Shown here piece after piece: positions 50,011 to 61,684 of a stretch of 64,000 bases of DNA. The position numbers and the translations under genes were made by a program. The notes beneath the pieces are model-generated. The model saw only the letters and a list, made by a program, of their open reading frames with translations, had not been told where the DNA came from and searched no databases. The stretch lies in NCBI GenBank assembly GCA_025201345.1, contig JAIXMG010000002.1:558001-622000 (forward strand). Direction: 5' to 3'. The DNA comes from Thamnidium elegans (Eukaryota; Mucoromycota; Mucoromycetes; Mucorales; Mucoraceae). Each line of letters begins with the position of its first letter. Within the stretch, counting starts at the first letter, position 1.

Positions 50011-50535
50011 GTGTACTTGTTCCAACTAGATTTATTCTGCAAGCCCTTTTTATGAAACTAACGTCATAAAAGTGGATAAACGAAAAAATAATCCAATGCG
50101 ACAACTGCTTGGATATGTTTCCCATATTAGGTTGTAGTTACCAGTCAGAAAATGAAGAAAAATAAATAAATAATCCCTTCATTCCCCACACGTTTCATTT
50201 TTGGCTTTTATAAAATTAATCGGGCTGCTTTTCTCCTAAATTATGCAAGATCGAGAGCCATAAAGAATACCTTAAAAAACAGCTTGAAATAAGAAATCCG
50301 TGCCATATGTATCCTCTCGAATAAAAAAGAAGCACTTGTCTAAGACAAAACTAACAGTAGTAATAACCCCAAACACACACACGCACACACATTTTGTACA
50401 TTATTTTGGTTTATTTGTTTTTTGCATGCCTTTATTGATATTTCAGTGTATATACTCATTTGTTGATAATGTTTATCCCCGCAAAAAAAACTAAAAACAT
50501 TCTTTTTTTTTATAATTTTGTTACCTAGAAATAAT

Positions 50536-51190
50536 TTATTTCTCCTAAGAAAAAATTACAAGTTAGTTGTCTATTGTTATTTTCAAAAATAGTTACATAT
50601 CAACTTACGGGAATCTCGACCTCACCAGCATCAATAGCGTGACAAAGGTCCTTGGGGTTTTGACCATCAACGGTACAACCGACAGAGAAAGCAGTACCAA
50701 GGATTTCCTTGACTGTACCAGAGAGCTCACGAGCTAAAGACTTGAAACGCATAGTACGGGCAATTTCAATAATATCCTCAAGAGCAACGTTACCGGAGTG
50801 CTTGATGTTCTTTTCCTTCTTACGGTCACGGAGAGGTTCCTTAAGAGCCTTGATGACTAAAGAAGAGGCAGAGGGGACAACGGAAACTTGAGCTTGACGG
50901 TTTTGAATGGTCAATTGAACAGTGACACGGAGACCCTTCCAGTCCTTGGTACCCTTGGCGATATCTTCACCAACCTTCTTGGGGGATAAACCAAGAGGAC
51001 CGATCTTGGGGGCAAGAGCACTAGAAGCACCAACTTCACCACTAATTAAAAAAACAGATTAAAATCGTATTCTTCTAAATCTGTCACGTCGAGTTGTGTT
51101 CCTTTTTTTTTCTATAATAAAAAAAATATCTTACCCAGTGGCACGAAGGTAGATAATCTTAACCTCAGAGGGATCGAACTTAGGAGGCAT
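50536..51190 (-). CDS. RPL12: 60S ribosomal protein L12 (uL11)
   Basis: Exons 51190-51135, 51041-50609 and 50544-50536 give 165 residues, the standard length of eukaryotic L12. The start [20 protein letters not shown], then [40 protein letters not shown] and [20 protein letters not shown] are diagnostic. The last coding exon is only nine bases (Glu-Lys-stop), completing the expected ...EVEIPEK end. uL11 forms the base of the ribosomal P-stalk and contacts the GTPase centre. The pyrimidine-rich upstream region (51280-51460) fits a ribosomal protein promoter. Codon use is strongly biased. Confidence 0.97.
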
Positions 51191-52264
51191 ACTAATAGGA
51201 TGACTAAAGTATCAGTATACAATGTATATCTAGATGGATGTATGGATATTTACCTGTGATATGTTGAGAAAGGAAGGTTTTTTGTCTCTGCACACTTTTC
51301 CCTCTATTACCTTCCCCCTCTCCCTTCGCTCCTCCTCACAATCCTCCAGCTATCCTTTCTCCCTGCCTACTATACAAAAGTCCGGGCCGGAAAGTATTTT
51401 CTTAGAACCAATGAAACTGGTAAAGAAAATAAGCTTTTTTCCCTCTTTTACTTAATTCAATAGGCGCGATGAGCTCTTTTCGCGAACTCTATCCAATTAT
51501 TTAGTAATATCGATTGATAAAGAAAAACAAGGTCAGTAGAATCTTTCGTATTATCTGGTCCAAAACATGCAACATAAAATTATAGCAGTAACAAAAAAGA
51601 AGCCTTTGATCCGTACTATGTACATCGATGAGCATTCAAATACTACCGACATAGCTTATTCTATTCTTATTTGCCAAAAAAAAAACACTTTTCGTATTTT
51701 AAGTAAGTTTCTTATATTATCGAACATACCACAGGTACTTTATCTCAAAGAGTTTTCACTTTATTATATATATTCGTTTATTATTTGTTTCTAAATTTTG
51801 CAGATATAAAAAGGATTTTTCTAGATGACAGGTTTAGCATATAGGTTCAGTATAGCGTTTTACTACAGTAGATTAACGTAACTGATACTATTTTATTTTT
51901 TTCGTTTTGATTATTTAAAAGTATAAGGTAAAAAAAAAAAAAAATGAAACCCACAAAATTGCACATAATGCCATAAGTTGATACAAGTACCAATCCTAAC
52001 CATTCTGTGCACCCATCTCGTGTGCTAGTAGATACTCTTCAATTGTTTGACGATTTCGATGTTTCAACGATAATAAATTATCTCACACGAATGCTTTTTA
52101 TTTCAACTGTTATTTTTTGCGTTGTTAAGGAAAAAAAAACTTTCTGTTTTGTACCCTGTATTTATAGTTTTTTTAATTTTTTTTTTCTACTGCAAAGGAG
52201 TCACTTTTTTTTTTCAAGTTAATTTTTCAAAGAATTATAGTCCGACCCACACACATTTTCATAA
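51191..52264. other. RPL12 promoter side and unassigned DNA
   Basis: Pyrimidine-rich blocks at 51280-51370. A short frame at about 51567-51794 is coding-like only weakly. No supported gene. Confidence 0.35.
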
Positions 52265-52480
52265 ATATTTGGATGTACTTTTTTTTGCTGGAACAGGTAA
52301 ATTTTTTAGTGAGACGATTTTGAATCGATCCATGCTAGTCGCCAGAGTCAAGAGGTGGATTTTGACGCTTTTTTGGAGACATATCCTCCTCGTCAATAGC
52401 GGATACAATGTTCACCATTGCCATAAAGTCATCTTTGGTGAAAGTCGGGGCATCGTGTGGCACATTGCTGAGTAGCGCTT
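52265..52480 (-). pseudogene. relic of a dispersed coding family
   Basis: On the minus strand one frame reads TFTKDDFMAMVNIVSAIDEE, then DMSPKKRQNPPLDSGD, followed by a stop. Composition and lack of a start or splice context suggest an old fragment. It resembles, from memory, a repeated Mucorales hypothetical protein; not verifiable here. Confidence 0.35.
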
Positions 52481-52959
52481 GGGTTTGATGCTTTAACAAA
52501 TTCTTGAAGCCTTTTTAGGGTTTTCTAAGGTAGATGCATCCAAATACATAAAATTATTTCGTTCTAATTCTTGTCATTTTGTGTTCGCTTTGCTGTTCGT
52601 TCGCCAGGAATAGTACATCCGACAAGCCTAAGATCTCCTGAATGTTTGATTACAAGGGGACAAACTTGGGAATGATGTCTATTTGATACCGGTATTTTAG
52701 GGGAAGAGAAGTAATATCGTTCCCATCAACAACCCAATGCTTCTCTTCGTGATCACTCCCTTGTCTAGTATGATCTTTCTCTTGTTCCAAATCAGCTGTC
52801 GTTGTTGTCCCTTCCAAAACTCTGCGCAATGAAGGGTGACGCCATTGGAATGTGTCGTCACATTTATTTGAATAAATGATATTCTTTATTTTACTTACAG
52901 TGTTTTGATAATAAGTTGTATTAACTCTTAGTAGTTGGTTTTTTGTTATAAATTAAATA
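52481..52959. other. unassigned AT-rich DNA
   Basis: No frame, repeat or RNA gene that I can support. Confidence 0.3.
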
Positions 52960-53110
52960 AAGTTACAGCGTCACACCACCAGTGCCAATTTAGGTACACC
53001 GCCATATCATAGGAAAGGTCTTTTTGAAATATTTAGACATTTGATTGTATAGAAGGTACTTGCTTGTATATGAATTCATTGTTTAAAAAAAAGGAAAGGA
53101 AAAAAAAAAA
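52960..53110. repeat. dispersed repeat, inverted relative to 31.97-32.14 kb
   Basis: Reverse complement reads AATGAATTCATATACAAGCA and then CCTATGATATGGCGGTGTAC, TAAATTGGCACTGGTGGTGT, matching the 32-kb copy. A CACTGGTGGTGTACCAAAAA block at about 53290 lies in the opposite orientation, as terminal inverted repeats would. Confidence 0.55.
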
Positions 53111-53882
53111 GGGATGGAATAAATAGGTTAGTTTAGTCATAATAAATAGTTGATTTTAATCATAACAAATAGTTGATTTTAATCATGATAAAATAGGGTT
53201 TATTCAACCATCGTGATATTTATATTACAATTTCCTTTTAAAAAAAAATCGTTTTTACATGTAAAGTACCTGTTATGGTTGGAAGTGCACGCACTGGTGG
53301 TGTACCAAAAAAGTTTACGTCATATTTCTCAATCACTAAACAATTTTCTTTTTTGCAATCTTGTAAGTATTTAGTCTGCATGCTATGATTGTTTGGATGC
53401 TCTTCGTGAAGAAATACTTTGAGTCAGTAGTCCTTGTGGGTGAACCTCTCGATACCAACCCTTTGGAGTCGATTCAATTCTTTTGGATCATTTTGCTTTT
53501 GTCATGTGTCGTGACCTAGCACATAATTAGTAAAAACATAGCTTACATCATTATCAATGGCTAGTGTAAAATATACAAACTAAACAATAAAGTAAAAGTC
53601 GTTATATAAGAGACACTAATATAGTTTATTCTAAATTACTAGTCTATTTGGTAGAAGGGTATAAATACAACTTTAGAAAGGATTCTTATAATCCTCATAT
53701 CTCTTTTGATAATAAAAAACATTCTTATCCAGTCTCACAGTATTTCTACTTGACTTCATATTTATTTATTTTTACTCATTTACCACATCATGCTCCTCGG
53801 ACACTGGGTTCTCTTTCGTAGAAGAGCTTCTATTCATATTGATATTTCATATCACTAACGTTTTATTCTTTTTTTTTTCGTA
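53111..53882. other. unassigned DNA between repeats
   Basis: A 23-bp unit (AATAGTTGATTTTAATCATAA-like) is repeated about three times at 53145-53195. No supported gene. Confidence 0.35.
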
Positions 53883-54302
53883 TGACTGTTGCTTTACCTG
53901 GCTGGAATATGATTGTTCAATTGGCCTGAGGGCATTCCATTTTTGGTAGATACAACGAGGAAGGTTGTATTACGATGGCCAAACAAGGAGGTCACAATAA
54001 CCACCGGCATTCGTCCGAACGCTATTGTATCTACCTTGGTCCAACGCGCATTTGGGCAATCCCTTGATTTTGGGGAAGCCAAGCTTGGCGACGACAACAC
54101 TACCAACCATTCCCTTTGCTTGGACACACTCAAGCTCGCCGTCTTGTCGCGCAATAGCGTCTTGAAGTATGGCCATCCTATTCTCACTTTTCAAGGCAAT
54201 GGTAAGAAGGAAAATGTTACTACAGTGTTTCTGGATCATAACCATTTCACAATAATTTGTAGGATATCAATTAGTTTTCTATATAACACAAATGATACAT
54301 AA
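53883..54302 (+). pseudogene. GC-richer coding relic, unrecognised
   Basis: Open plus frame: NWPEGIPFLVDTTRKVVLRW, then RPNAIVSTLVQRAFGQSLDF, DNTTNHSLCLDTLKLAVLSR and SVLKYGHPILTFQ. All three minus frames are also long, so direction is uncertain. Base composition (about 50 percent GC by eye) is unlike the surroundings. The plus frame pattern (LCLDTLKLAVL...) reminds me of a repeated Mucorales protein. No start, stop or intron is convincing. Confidence 0.35.
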
Positions 54303-54887
54303 TCATTTCTTTACCCTGATAGAAATTGGCAAGTAACATGTTATAATTGGATCATATATCCTGAATTACGGACTTGAAGCGTTTTGGAATGACCCCATTT
54401 TTTGTTAAATCCAGAACGTATTTCGTATCACTATTATAAAATAACTGTTAGTATACTATGCTGAAAGCGTTATATTCATATATTATTACAAGTGTTCGTT
54501 CAGTTTTACGACTTTACCTCCATAACCAAGAGTACTTGGATGTGCTTTCTATAAATACTTTATTTCATTTCCTGACTCTTGCGGTTCTTCTTGATCAGTG
54601 ACAACAACACTTGATTCAACATGTGTTACTGTAAGTTTATCATACTCCTTTTGTAACATATTATCTCTTAAACTCTGTTTTGATTGCTGTTAATAATTAA
54701 TAAAGTATTTTAATTTACACGAACTGTTATTATGTACCTTTGCAGACCATATGTACATAGGTACTTTTAATTTGGTCATCCGGAGCGTAAGTTCTTGCTA
54801 TACTTGAATTACTTACGGATGACTGAGCGAAGAAAGAGGAAATGGACCAGCAGTATAGAAAGGAGCGTGAATGCTTTAGATATCTAA
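54303..54887. other. unassigned AT-rich DNA
   Basis: No supported feature. Confidence 0.3.
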
Positions 54888-55109
54888 TTACAACAAAAAT
54901 ATGTCAAAGAAAAGCGGGATGTGTATCAAGCTTTATGTAAAAATCAGGATATCTATTTCCAGTTGATGTATAAAGAAGCAACTGATTTCATAACCGCACT
55001 TTACCATCAGTCATCCTTAGAGTTAAATCGCTTGGAGGAAAAATACGAAATACTTCAAGAAAACACTCATCTCAGATACTTTGATTCAATTGACAGAAGA
55101 ATCAAGTGA
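54888..55109 (+). pseudogene. short coding relic, coiled-coil-like
   Basis: Frame YVKEKRDVYQALCKNQDIYF, LMYKEATDFITALYHQSSLE, LNRLEEKYEILQENTHL to a stop at 55107-55109. Helical, heptad-like at the end. No start codon or upstream exon found. Confidence 0.3.
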
Positions 55110-56205
55110 TGCTATAAACTTGAGAATATATATAGCATAGTGGAGTAGAAGTATATATCAAGAAGGTTATTTTAAACAGTTATAATTTTTTACAAGGAAA
55201 CAGCTTAAGGAGAAAAAACCCTTGTCTATCTTACTTGAGGCCAATCATACGAGATTTCGGTAATTGAAAGGGTTGTTTTTTTAGTAATACAATAAACCAA
55301 ATATATAAACGTAGTATCACAGTTTGATATATTTATGGAAAAAGGCCGCAGTAAGATTTCCAAGTTATATTAATTTTGAAGTAGGACGGGAATATGGGAT
55401 TAAAACATTATACCAGCAAACAAGATTTGACAAATACAAAACAGATTTAATTTTTTTTAAAAAAAGAATACCTTGTGATAAGTATATCTTTTCCGTTTTC
55501 GAATAACTTTTGCGTTAACTTACTTTTAGGATAATGTAAACAAAAAAAGGCAGTATATGTTTGTTTCGTTCCAAACAAGATAGATTTTCTGGTGAATCTA
55601 GAAGGAAAGCTGTGCAACCATACCTTTCAAGTAGTAACAGTTTATATATATATATATATATATATATTTCTTGCTATATACATAATAAACAAACTCTAAT
55701 GATTACGTATAATATTAATTTATAGAGAGTCAATAATTTTGAGTCCGTATTATTCGTAAGTGAGGAATTGAGCACTAAAGTATATGCCGTATAATACAAA
55801 TCACATCGATTTTAAATGGCAATGCATTTTTTTTAAAAAAGAAACCCCCCAAATCGATTTTGTTCTCCTTCTGGTATTAATTGGAATCAATTGAGTTTAT
55901 CTAGGCCGTTTACCCTTTAAAGATACAATGTTGCCACATTGCAAACAAACAAAGAGGCAGTAAGCAAAGAAAAGGCGATCTTTTGAGTTCGAAAAGCGTA
56001 CAATTAAAGTCACCATGTTTTGCTAAAGAGCGGTTTATGTAAGTATATAAAAAGAGGGGTAAGTGTGTGTGTGTGTGTGAGTGGGGTAGAAGGGTTGTGA
56101 TGATGGTGCACGTTTCGCCTTTTCAAATATATTCGGTTGTGACTAACTACCCGCTATAGACATCAAAAGCATTCTTTTGCCTTTCTTTCACAAAAGATAA
56201 CAAAT
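55110..56205. other. intergenic, upstream of the STIMATE-like gene
   Basis: A (TA)n run at 55646-55668 and (GT)n at 56065-56079. No supported gene. Confidence 0.4.
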
Positions 56206-56464
56206 ATGTCCTTACTATCAGTACAGAGTATATTACAACTAGGAAACGCTTTTAGCAATGAGGTTTGCAACCTATATACAGAAGAGCCTTCACCAACGCC
56301 ACCGCCACCTCATCGTCGACCTCATCCTGATGACGAAGGTTGTAAACTATTAGATTCGTTTGCAATCCTTGTTCAGTTAACACTTGCCTCTACCGCACTC
56401 TTAACTTTATTCTATAAACGGTCTAGAGAAAGGCCTCAAAGACCAGTGATAGTTTGGTAAGAAA

Positions 56465-56499
<35 letters not shown>

Positions 56500-57210
56500 C
56501 TTTTTTTCCCCTTATTCGTTTCAAATGTTGAATATAAAAATCTTAGGGCATTAGATGTTGGTAAACAATTTACAGGTGCTGGTATTATTCACTTTTTGAA
56601 TTTATTTATAAGTTATCTTGTGGGTAGGCCACGTAATGGTGGACCCCGAACAAACCTATGTGTTTGGTATTTTTTAAATGTCGCAGTAGATACAACAGTT
56701 GGTGTTGCTATTCTTTACATGTGGCTTCGCGTAATCGAATTTATATTGGGAAAGTTCCATGTAAAGCAAATCGAGACAGGACAATACGGTTCACCACCTT
56801 TAAAGTATATGCTGCTTCCTTGGCTCAAACAAACCATTATCTTTGTTTTAGCCGAATCACTGATGAAACTTTGTGTATTTGGCATGTTTCGGCACATGCC
56901 ATTTTTGTTTGCTTGGGGTGAATGGGTCTTGAGATGGACAAAAGGGAATTATAGATATCAAGTTATATTTGTTATGTTGATGTAAGTTTATCCTCTTGGT
57001 TTTTATATATATTGTAATTGGTTTTTAACTCGTTTATTTAGATTCCCTCTTGTGATGAATATCATACAATTTTGGATAGTTGATACTATTGTAAAAGTAA
57101 CACCAACTAATCTCACTACGCAACAAAACGGTATAGAAGCCAATCAGCGTCAAGTGACCTCGGACCAGGATCAAGACACCGATGAGCAATCCCCATTGTT
57201 ACCAAAATAG
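56206..57210 (+). CDS. STIMATE-family vacuolar/ER membrane protein
   Basis: Exons 56206-56456, 56547-56981 and 57042-57210 give 284 residues. Residues 1-45 are hydrophilic with a Pro-rich stretch and a DDEGCKLLDSFAILVQLTLA motif entering helix 1. Then come WALDVGKQFTGAGIIHFLNL, NPCVWYFLN-like NLCVWYFLNVAVDTTVGVAI, GQYGSPPLKYMLLPWLKQTI and about four to five membrane helices. The tail carries SPLLPK. These are the hallmarks of the STIMATE/TMEM110 family (yeast YPL162C, vacuolar membrane). The animal member sits at ER-plasma membrane contacts and modulates store-operated calcium entry; the fungal role is unknown. Intron 1 holds a 31-base T run. Confidence 0.85.
56469..56499. repeat. 31-bp poly-T in an intron
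   Basis: Uninterrupted T run in intron 1 of the STIMATE-like gene, on the coding strand. Confidence 0.9.
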
Positions 57211-57739
57211 ACGTTTATTATTGTTATACTTTTTGTGCGGTACAAAGGGGGAGTTTTTTTTATACATCAAACTATAGTTATTAATTTAAATCTGTAACCC
57301 ACAAATTGGAAGTCTGTTAAGACATACGAATAAAAATCATTGCATTCAAAAACGTGTATTTTGTAAGGATAACAATGATCAATGAGGGATCCTTATATTT
57401 TAACATGTCCCTAAGCTCAGCCTTATTACGTGTTTTGAGAAGGGTAAATCATTTACGCGTACTACAGTCATGTAAAAAAATACAAAGGGGTAACATATCC
57501 CTTAACTTCCATAACAGATATAAATATGACCTTTGAGTTTATATCTTTAATAAACATATTATTCCTTATTTTCTTATTTTAATCAATCATTTTTTAAATA
57601 TCAATTGCCTTTTCTTTCATTCTTAACTCAGCTTAACGATGCCACACTTTCCCTTCAACGATAATATAATTACATTTATTTATTGCGCTTCTTACTCCCT
57701 TATTTACAATATTAATATATATATATAGCTGTCTTATCA
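57211..57739. other. intergenic
   Basis: AT-rich, no supported gene. Confidence 0.3.
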
Positions 57740-59388
57740 TTACAGCCCTCTCCTAAATAAGGATACCCTATTTGACGCGTATAAAAGTGGGCTTTGTTCT
57801 AAAACTGGTTTACCTTTATTCGATGGTGAATCTGTAGCTACAACCGAGAGAATATTAGAAGAGATTAGACAATGCAATATTTCAGATATTGTTGATGAAC
57901 CTCCTCTCTATACAGAAATAGGAGAAGATAAAAATGGCTTGATGAAATATAGGTGCAGTAGAGGCACATTCCCGTTGAAGGATATGTGCACTTTCATATT
58001 ATCAGAAAATTTGCTGATGATGCTGTTCTTTCGGACTATAGACTTTATCATAATATAAAGGTGTTTTTTTTTAAAAAAAAAATAATCTCAATATTACTTC
58101 TTTTTTAAAAGATGAAGAGCATTACACGTCACTCAAAAGTTCATGATTGACATTTTCATACGTGGAACTCCCAAGCCCTAAACGTATTAAGAGTCAAATT
58201 AGGCCACGACCTCATCAATAACTATTTCGGTAATCGCATCGGGAACACATTCTCTTACAACAGAACACAAGAAACATTTAGTATCACAAAAATTCCATTG
58301 GAAGTATCCATAAAGTATGATATGCTGTCATCGGACTATTCCACAAGTAACTTTCCTGCTGTTATCCCTTTAACACAAAAAAGGGTATTCGATCTTTATT
58401 TACTTCCGGCTGTAAAGCTTCCATATATATCAATTATTATGGAAAACAATTTATGTAACGTTTTCTTTCACACTACCAAGGTGCTGCTTTTACATTAACT
58501 ACCGTTCATACTGAAGAAGCGACGAAATTGTTAGACGTGCTTCTAATTAGGGAACATGATTTGATTTTTGGTAGAAGTTCTCAACTGCCTGCTTTTAGCA
58601 TTTTCGATAAGCTTCGGTTCACATACTGCCTTGAAAATAGTAATATTTTCTATAAAACAGAAGAACATTAAAACGCCTATTTTAATGTCAAAGAAGATCG
58701 AGCAAGATACGGTAATACCGTATTGTTGAATATAGAGGCATCTCAGTATGTTCGATTTGTGACTCAAAATCTTGAAAGATGTACAGGTTGTTTAACAGTA
58801 ACCGGGGTAGCAAGACCAGTCTCGCTAACATCTGAAGTAATTGTCAGTATGTTTTCTGATAGAACTGCGAGTATTTCAAATCAAAGATATAGAAATATAG
58901 CCCCTGTATGTTCTTTTGTCACTGCTACTGCTTCTACTATCAGATCATTAGCTCCAAATGGCTTGACCTCTACGGTATTACACATAACATAATTTAGAAT
59001 ATATAATTACTGAGTTTTTTTTTCTTTTTTCTAAAAAAAACCAATTCGATTCATACGTAATTCTTTATTAAACTGGTTTAAGAAGAGCTTGGTTTCCCCC
59101 TCAAGGCTGCGACCTTTTCAGAGCGTTAGTAGAAACTCATATAAGGAATGAAAAAATCAAATATTGCTCTTCTTATCACTGCTCTCTGACTAGTTCAGTA
59201 TATGCAGACTCAGATCTCGATATAGTTAGTGATGACTAACGTTTTGAGGCAATTGTGAATTGTTTATTGACTGTATCAATCCGGCAGGAAAGAAAGAAAA
59301 ATGTTACCCAAGAACAAAGTTTGGTTTCTACAAGAATACCTGTATAGATGCTGAATGCGTTGTATGTACACCTGCTGTTGACGTATAA
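57740..59388 (+). pseudogene. decayed copy of the dispersed gene family (copy B)
   Basis: Coding blocks in shifting frames: GLCSKTGLPLFDGESVATTE and ILEEIRQCNISDIVDEPPLY, then ADDAVLSDYRLYHNIK (57970-58070), KIPLEVSIKYDMLSSDYSTS, TTVHTEEATKLLDVLLIREH (58500-58560), IFYKTEEH, RYGNTVLLNIEASQYVRFVT and a final Cys-rich block KCYPRTKFGFYKNTCIDAEC ending at a stop at 59386-59388. The blocks from TVHTEE onward parallel 35485-36273 (AVHTRQE, YYKTPKH, NIEASRSIRLVAQ) in order. Frameshifts and stops show it is dead. It preserves more of the N-terminal half than copy A. Function unknown. Confidence 0.6.
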
Positions 59389-59396
59389 CTCTAGAG

Positions 59397-59415
59397 CTAT
59401 CTATCTATCTATCTA
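59397..59415. repeat. (CTAT)n microsatellite
   Basis: Four to five CTAT units just after the copy B pseudogene. Confidence 0.85.
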
Positions 59416-60149
59416 GGTGGTATGATGTTACTTTACTAATAAATAAAACAGTAAAAGTTACCCATATAGTGTTTTTTATCGTGTACTTGTATCCATTTCC
59501 CCCCTCAAGATAGTAAATCGTAATAAAACTACACTAGTGTTTTAAATATTATTTTGCGCATATATTAGTTGCTTTCTTTTTTTTTTTCGTAACCCCTTAA
59601 ATAAACTATATAGCAAGAAGTTGATATGATTTATAAATTTTCTGCATGGGATTTTCTTATGTGATCAACTGTTTTTTATGTAACAAGAAAATCCCGGAAC
59701 AAATACCTTCCGTTTTAAAAAGAATATATACAAGTAATTCAATCCGTTTAGTACTCAGGTGATTGTAAAGGCTTACGTTGTTCAAATCTTTTATAAGATA
59801 AAAACAACTGTGCTTCGTATGTTGGTTATCTCGATGGGTTCTGGAGATTGCTGAAAATAGTACCTGCGATGTCCCTGGTGGTGGTGAAGCCTTTACGAAT
59901 AAACTACTTTTTATATTCACCCTCTTACTTTAATTATTTATTTTTGTATTGGTTCAAGTTACGCCGATCAAAGGAGAAGAATATAAAGTTTCTTTTTGAC
60001 TTGTTTTAGGAAACTAAAAGTGGCACTAGCGTTGATTATCTTTTACACAACGAGAAAATTTATTCGTTAGTCAACCCCTCTCTTTTTTAAAAAATAATAT
60101 AAATACACCATTTAAAATTATTTGAATTACCTTATTAAAAAAAATCAAG
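59416..60149. other. intergenic, upstream of the CBM14-like gene
   Basis: AT-rich with a TATA-like stretch near 60100. No other feature. Confidence 0.35.
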
Positions 60150-60419
60150 ATGCAAAAATCAAGTATCCTCCTCCTCATCTCTGCTCTCTGTCTCGCTGGC
60201 GCTGGTTCTGTCTCTGCGTCTTCAGATGAATGTGAAGGTTTAAGAACCCCTCAGCTTTTGCCTGATGAAAAAGAATGTGATTTGTATATTGACTGTCTCG
60301 ATGGTTCAGGAGACACAAAGAAATGTCCCCAAGGACAAACATTTGATGCCCAATCAAGTACTTGCAAAGATCCTCAAGATTCTCTCTGCTTCGCTAAAAG
60401 ACTTGCTAACGCTGGATGA
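60150..60419 (+). CDS. small secreted chitin-binding (CBM14/peritrophin-A-like) protein
   Basis: Single exon, 89 residues. Residues 1-23 form a classic signal peptide (MQKSSILLLISALCLAGAGS). The mature chain has six cysteines spaced C-x15-C-x5-C-x9-C-x12-C-x8-C, with the aromatic and Pro/Gly positions of the CBM14 fold (ECDLYIDCLDGSGDTKKCPQ, GQTFDAQSSTCKDPQDSLC). CBM14 binds chitin. In fungi, single-domain secreted members can coat and protect hyphal chitin; the Avr4 effector is the known example. Here that role is inferred. No GPI or membrane anchor follows. Being intronless and short it could be missed by gene finders, but the signal peptide plus six-Cys pattern is strong. Confidence 0.85.
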   Translation: MQKSSILLLISALCLAGAGSVSASSDECEGLRTPQLLPDEKECDLYIDCLDGSGDTKKCPQGQTFDAQSSTCKDPQDSLCFAKRLANAG

Positions 60420-61582
60420 AATCTTTAAATATATATATATTTAGCTATATAGTATCATTTTATTAATTAACTTAATAATAAAAAAAGATCTTATCATTCT
60501 ACACATCGTGTTTTTTTTTACCGCTTAAACATAGTTTTTAAAATTTCTAGAGATTTGCAAAGCATTTCTATGCAAAGAGAAAATCTTTGAAAATGTATAC
60601 TCACTTTTTTTTTTTTAAAAAAAAAAAAAGTATAAATACTGGTCTTTGTATAAAAGTATTGCTTCAGAGGGCGGCATACAGTACCTATAAAAGAGTAAAC
60701 ATTGTCAATATCTGCCACTATACGTCCACTAAAAACTAAGTAGTTACTTGATCAACGTTCTTTTTCGCTTGACTAGCCAGAGTTCTGCTTTATATACATT
60801 TAAGCTAGCGAGGATTTCTTGCAAATGGTGTATTTGTCATACCAATTATTTTGCATAGGGAAGGTTTATATTTCCTGGTACACGAAAATGTTTAGTCGAA
60901 AAGACGGCTTTTAAAATATTTTTTACCAAAACTAAATTCACGGTTCTATTTGTACGGTCGATTTAAAAAGTGTAAACTGTTACTTTTCACTTACCTTTAT
61001 GGATAGCCGTTGCCCTAGGAAGAACTGTATCGGTTTGTACGAACATAAAATAAAATAAGAACAAAAACACGAAAATAAAAGAAAAAGTATTTTTTTTTCA
61101 GAGTATATAAAAATGATTAAGTAATCCATTCTAGTAGTAAAAAAGAAAAAGAGTTTATTACATAAGTCTTGTTCCTTCTAAACATGCAAGTGACGTAAAT
61201 GTAACGATATTTAAGTGCGCATGAATAAAGTGCGGAAGTGAATAAGTAAAACTTAAAATCCACACACCAAAAATGAGTGAACAGTGCACTTTTTGTTTTT
61301 TTTTTGTTTTTACGGTGAGAGGGTTCAAAGGGTTTTGATACACGAGATCTCATTACCTAATTTTACAACTAATTTCCTTAATTAACTTGATCTGGCGCAT
61401 TAATACAAATATCGCCAAGTAAAATAATATTTAAACTCACGTGAGTGTGCTTGCCCTCCCCCACACCCCATAACAAACTTTATGAAAAAAAACATTTTTT
61501 TTCTTTTTCTTTTTTAACTTCTTTTTCCTTTTATATACTTATACACACGCACCCAGACAAACACACGCGCACATATATTTTT

Positions 61583-61620
<38 letters not shown>

Positions 61621-61684
61621 CACGCATACTCACACTCTCACACTCTCACACACACATATATTATTACCCATTACTGTTAATACA
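60420..61684. other. intergenic with a repeat relic and CA-rich tract
   Basis: A T-tract/A-tract junction at about 60607-60629. A short degenerate copy of the arm ORF repeat at about 61005-61100 (TTTATGGATAGCCGTTG, GAACTGTATCGGTTTG). No gene on either strand. Confidence 0.45.
61541..61660. repeat. (AC)n-rich tract upstream of the hexokinase-like gene
   Basis: ACACAC runs interrupted by GC, CT and TC dinucleotides, ending about 25 bp before the start codon. It lies in the probable 5' leader or core promoter. Confidence 0.85.

Noticed and set aside
53894..54245. Minus-strand frames as a Tc1/mariner transposase
   Set aside because: I could not find a DDE/D motif or a typical NPIE block; neighbouring plus-strand reading is at least as good.
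61445..61684. N-terminal extension of the hexokinase-like protein through the AC repeat
   Set aside because: It would encode long Thr-His repeats; the ATG at 61685 matches hexokinase N-termini.
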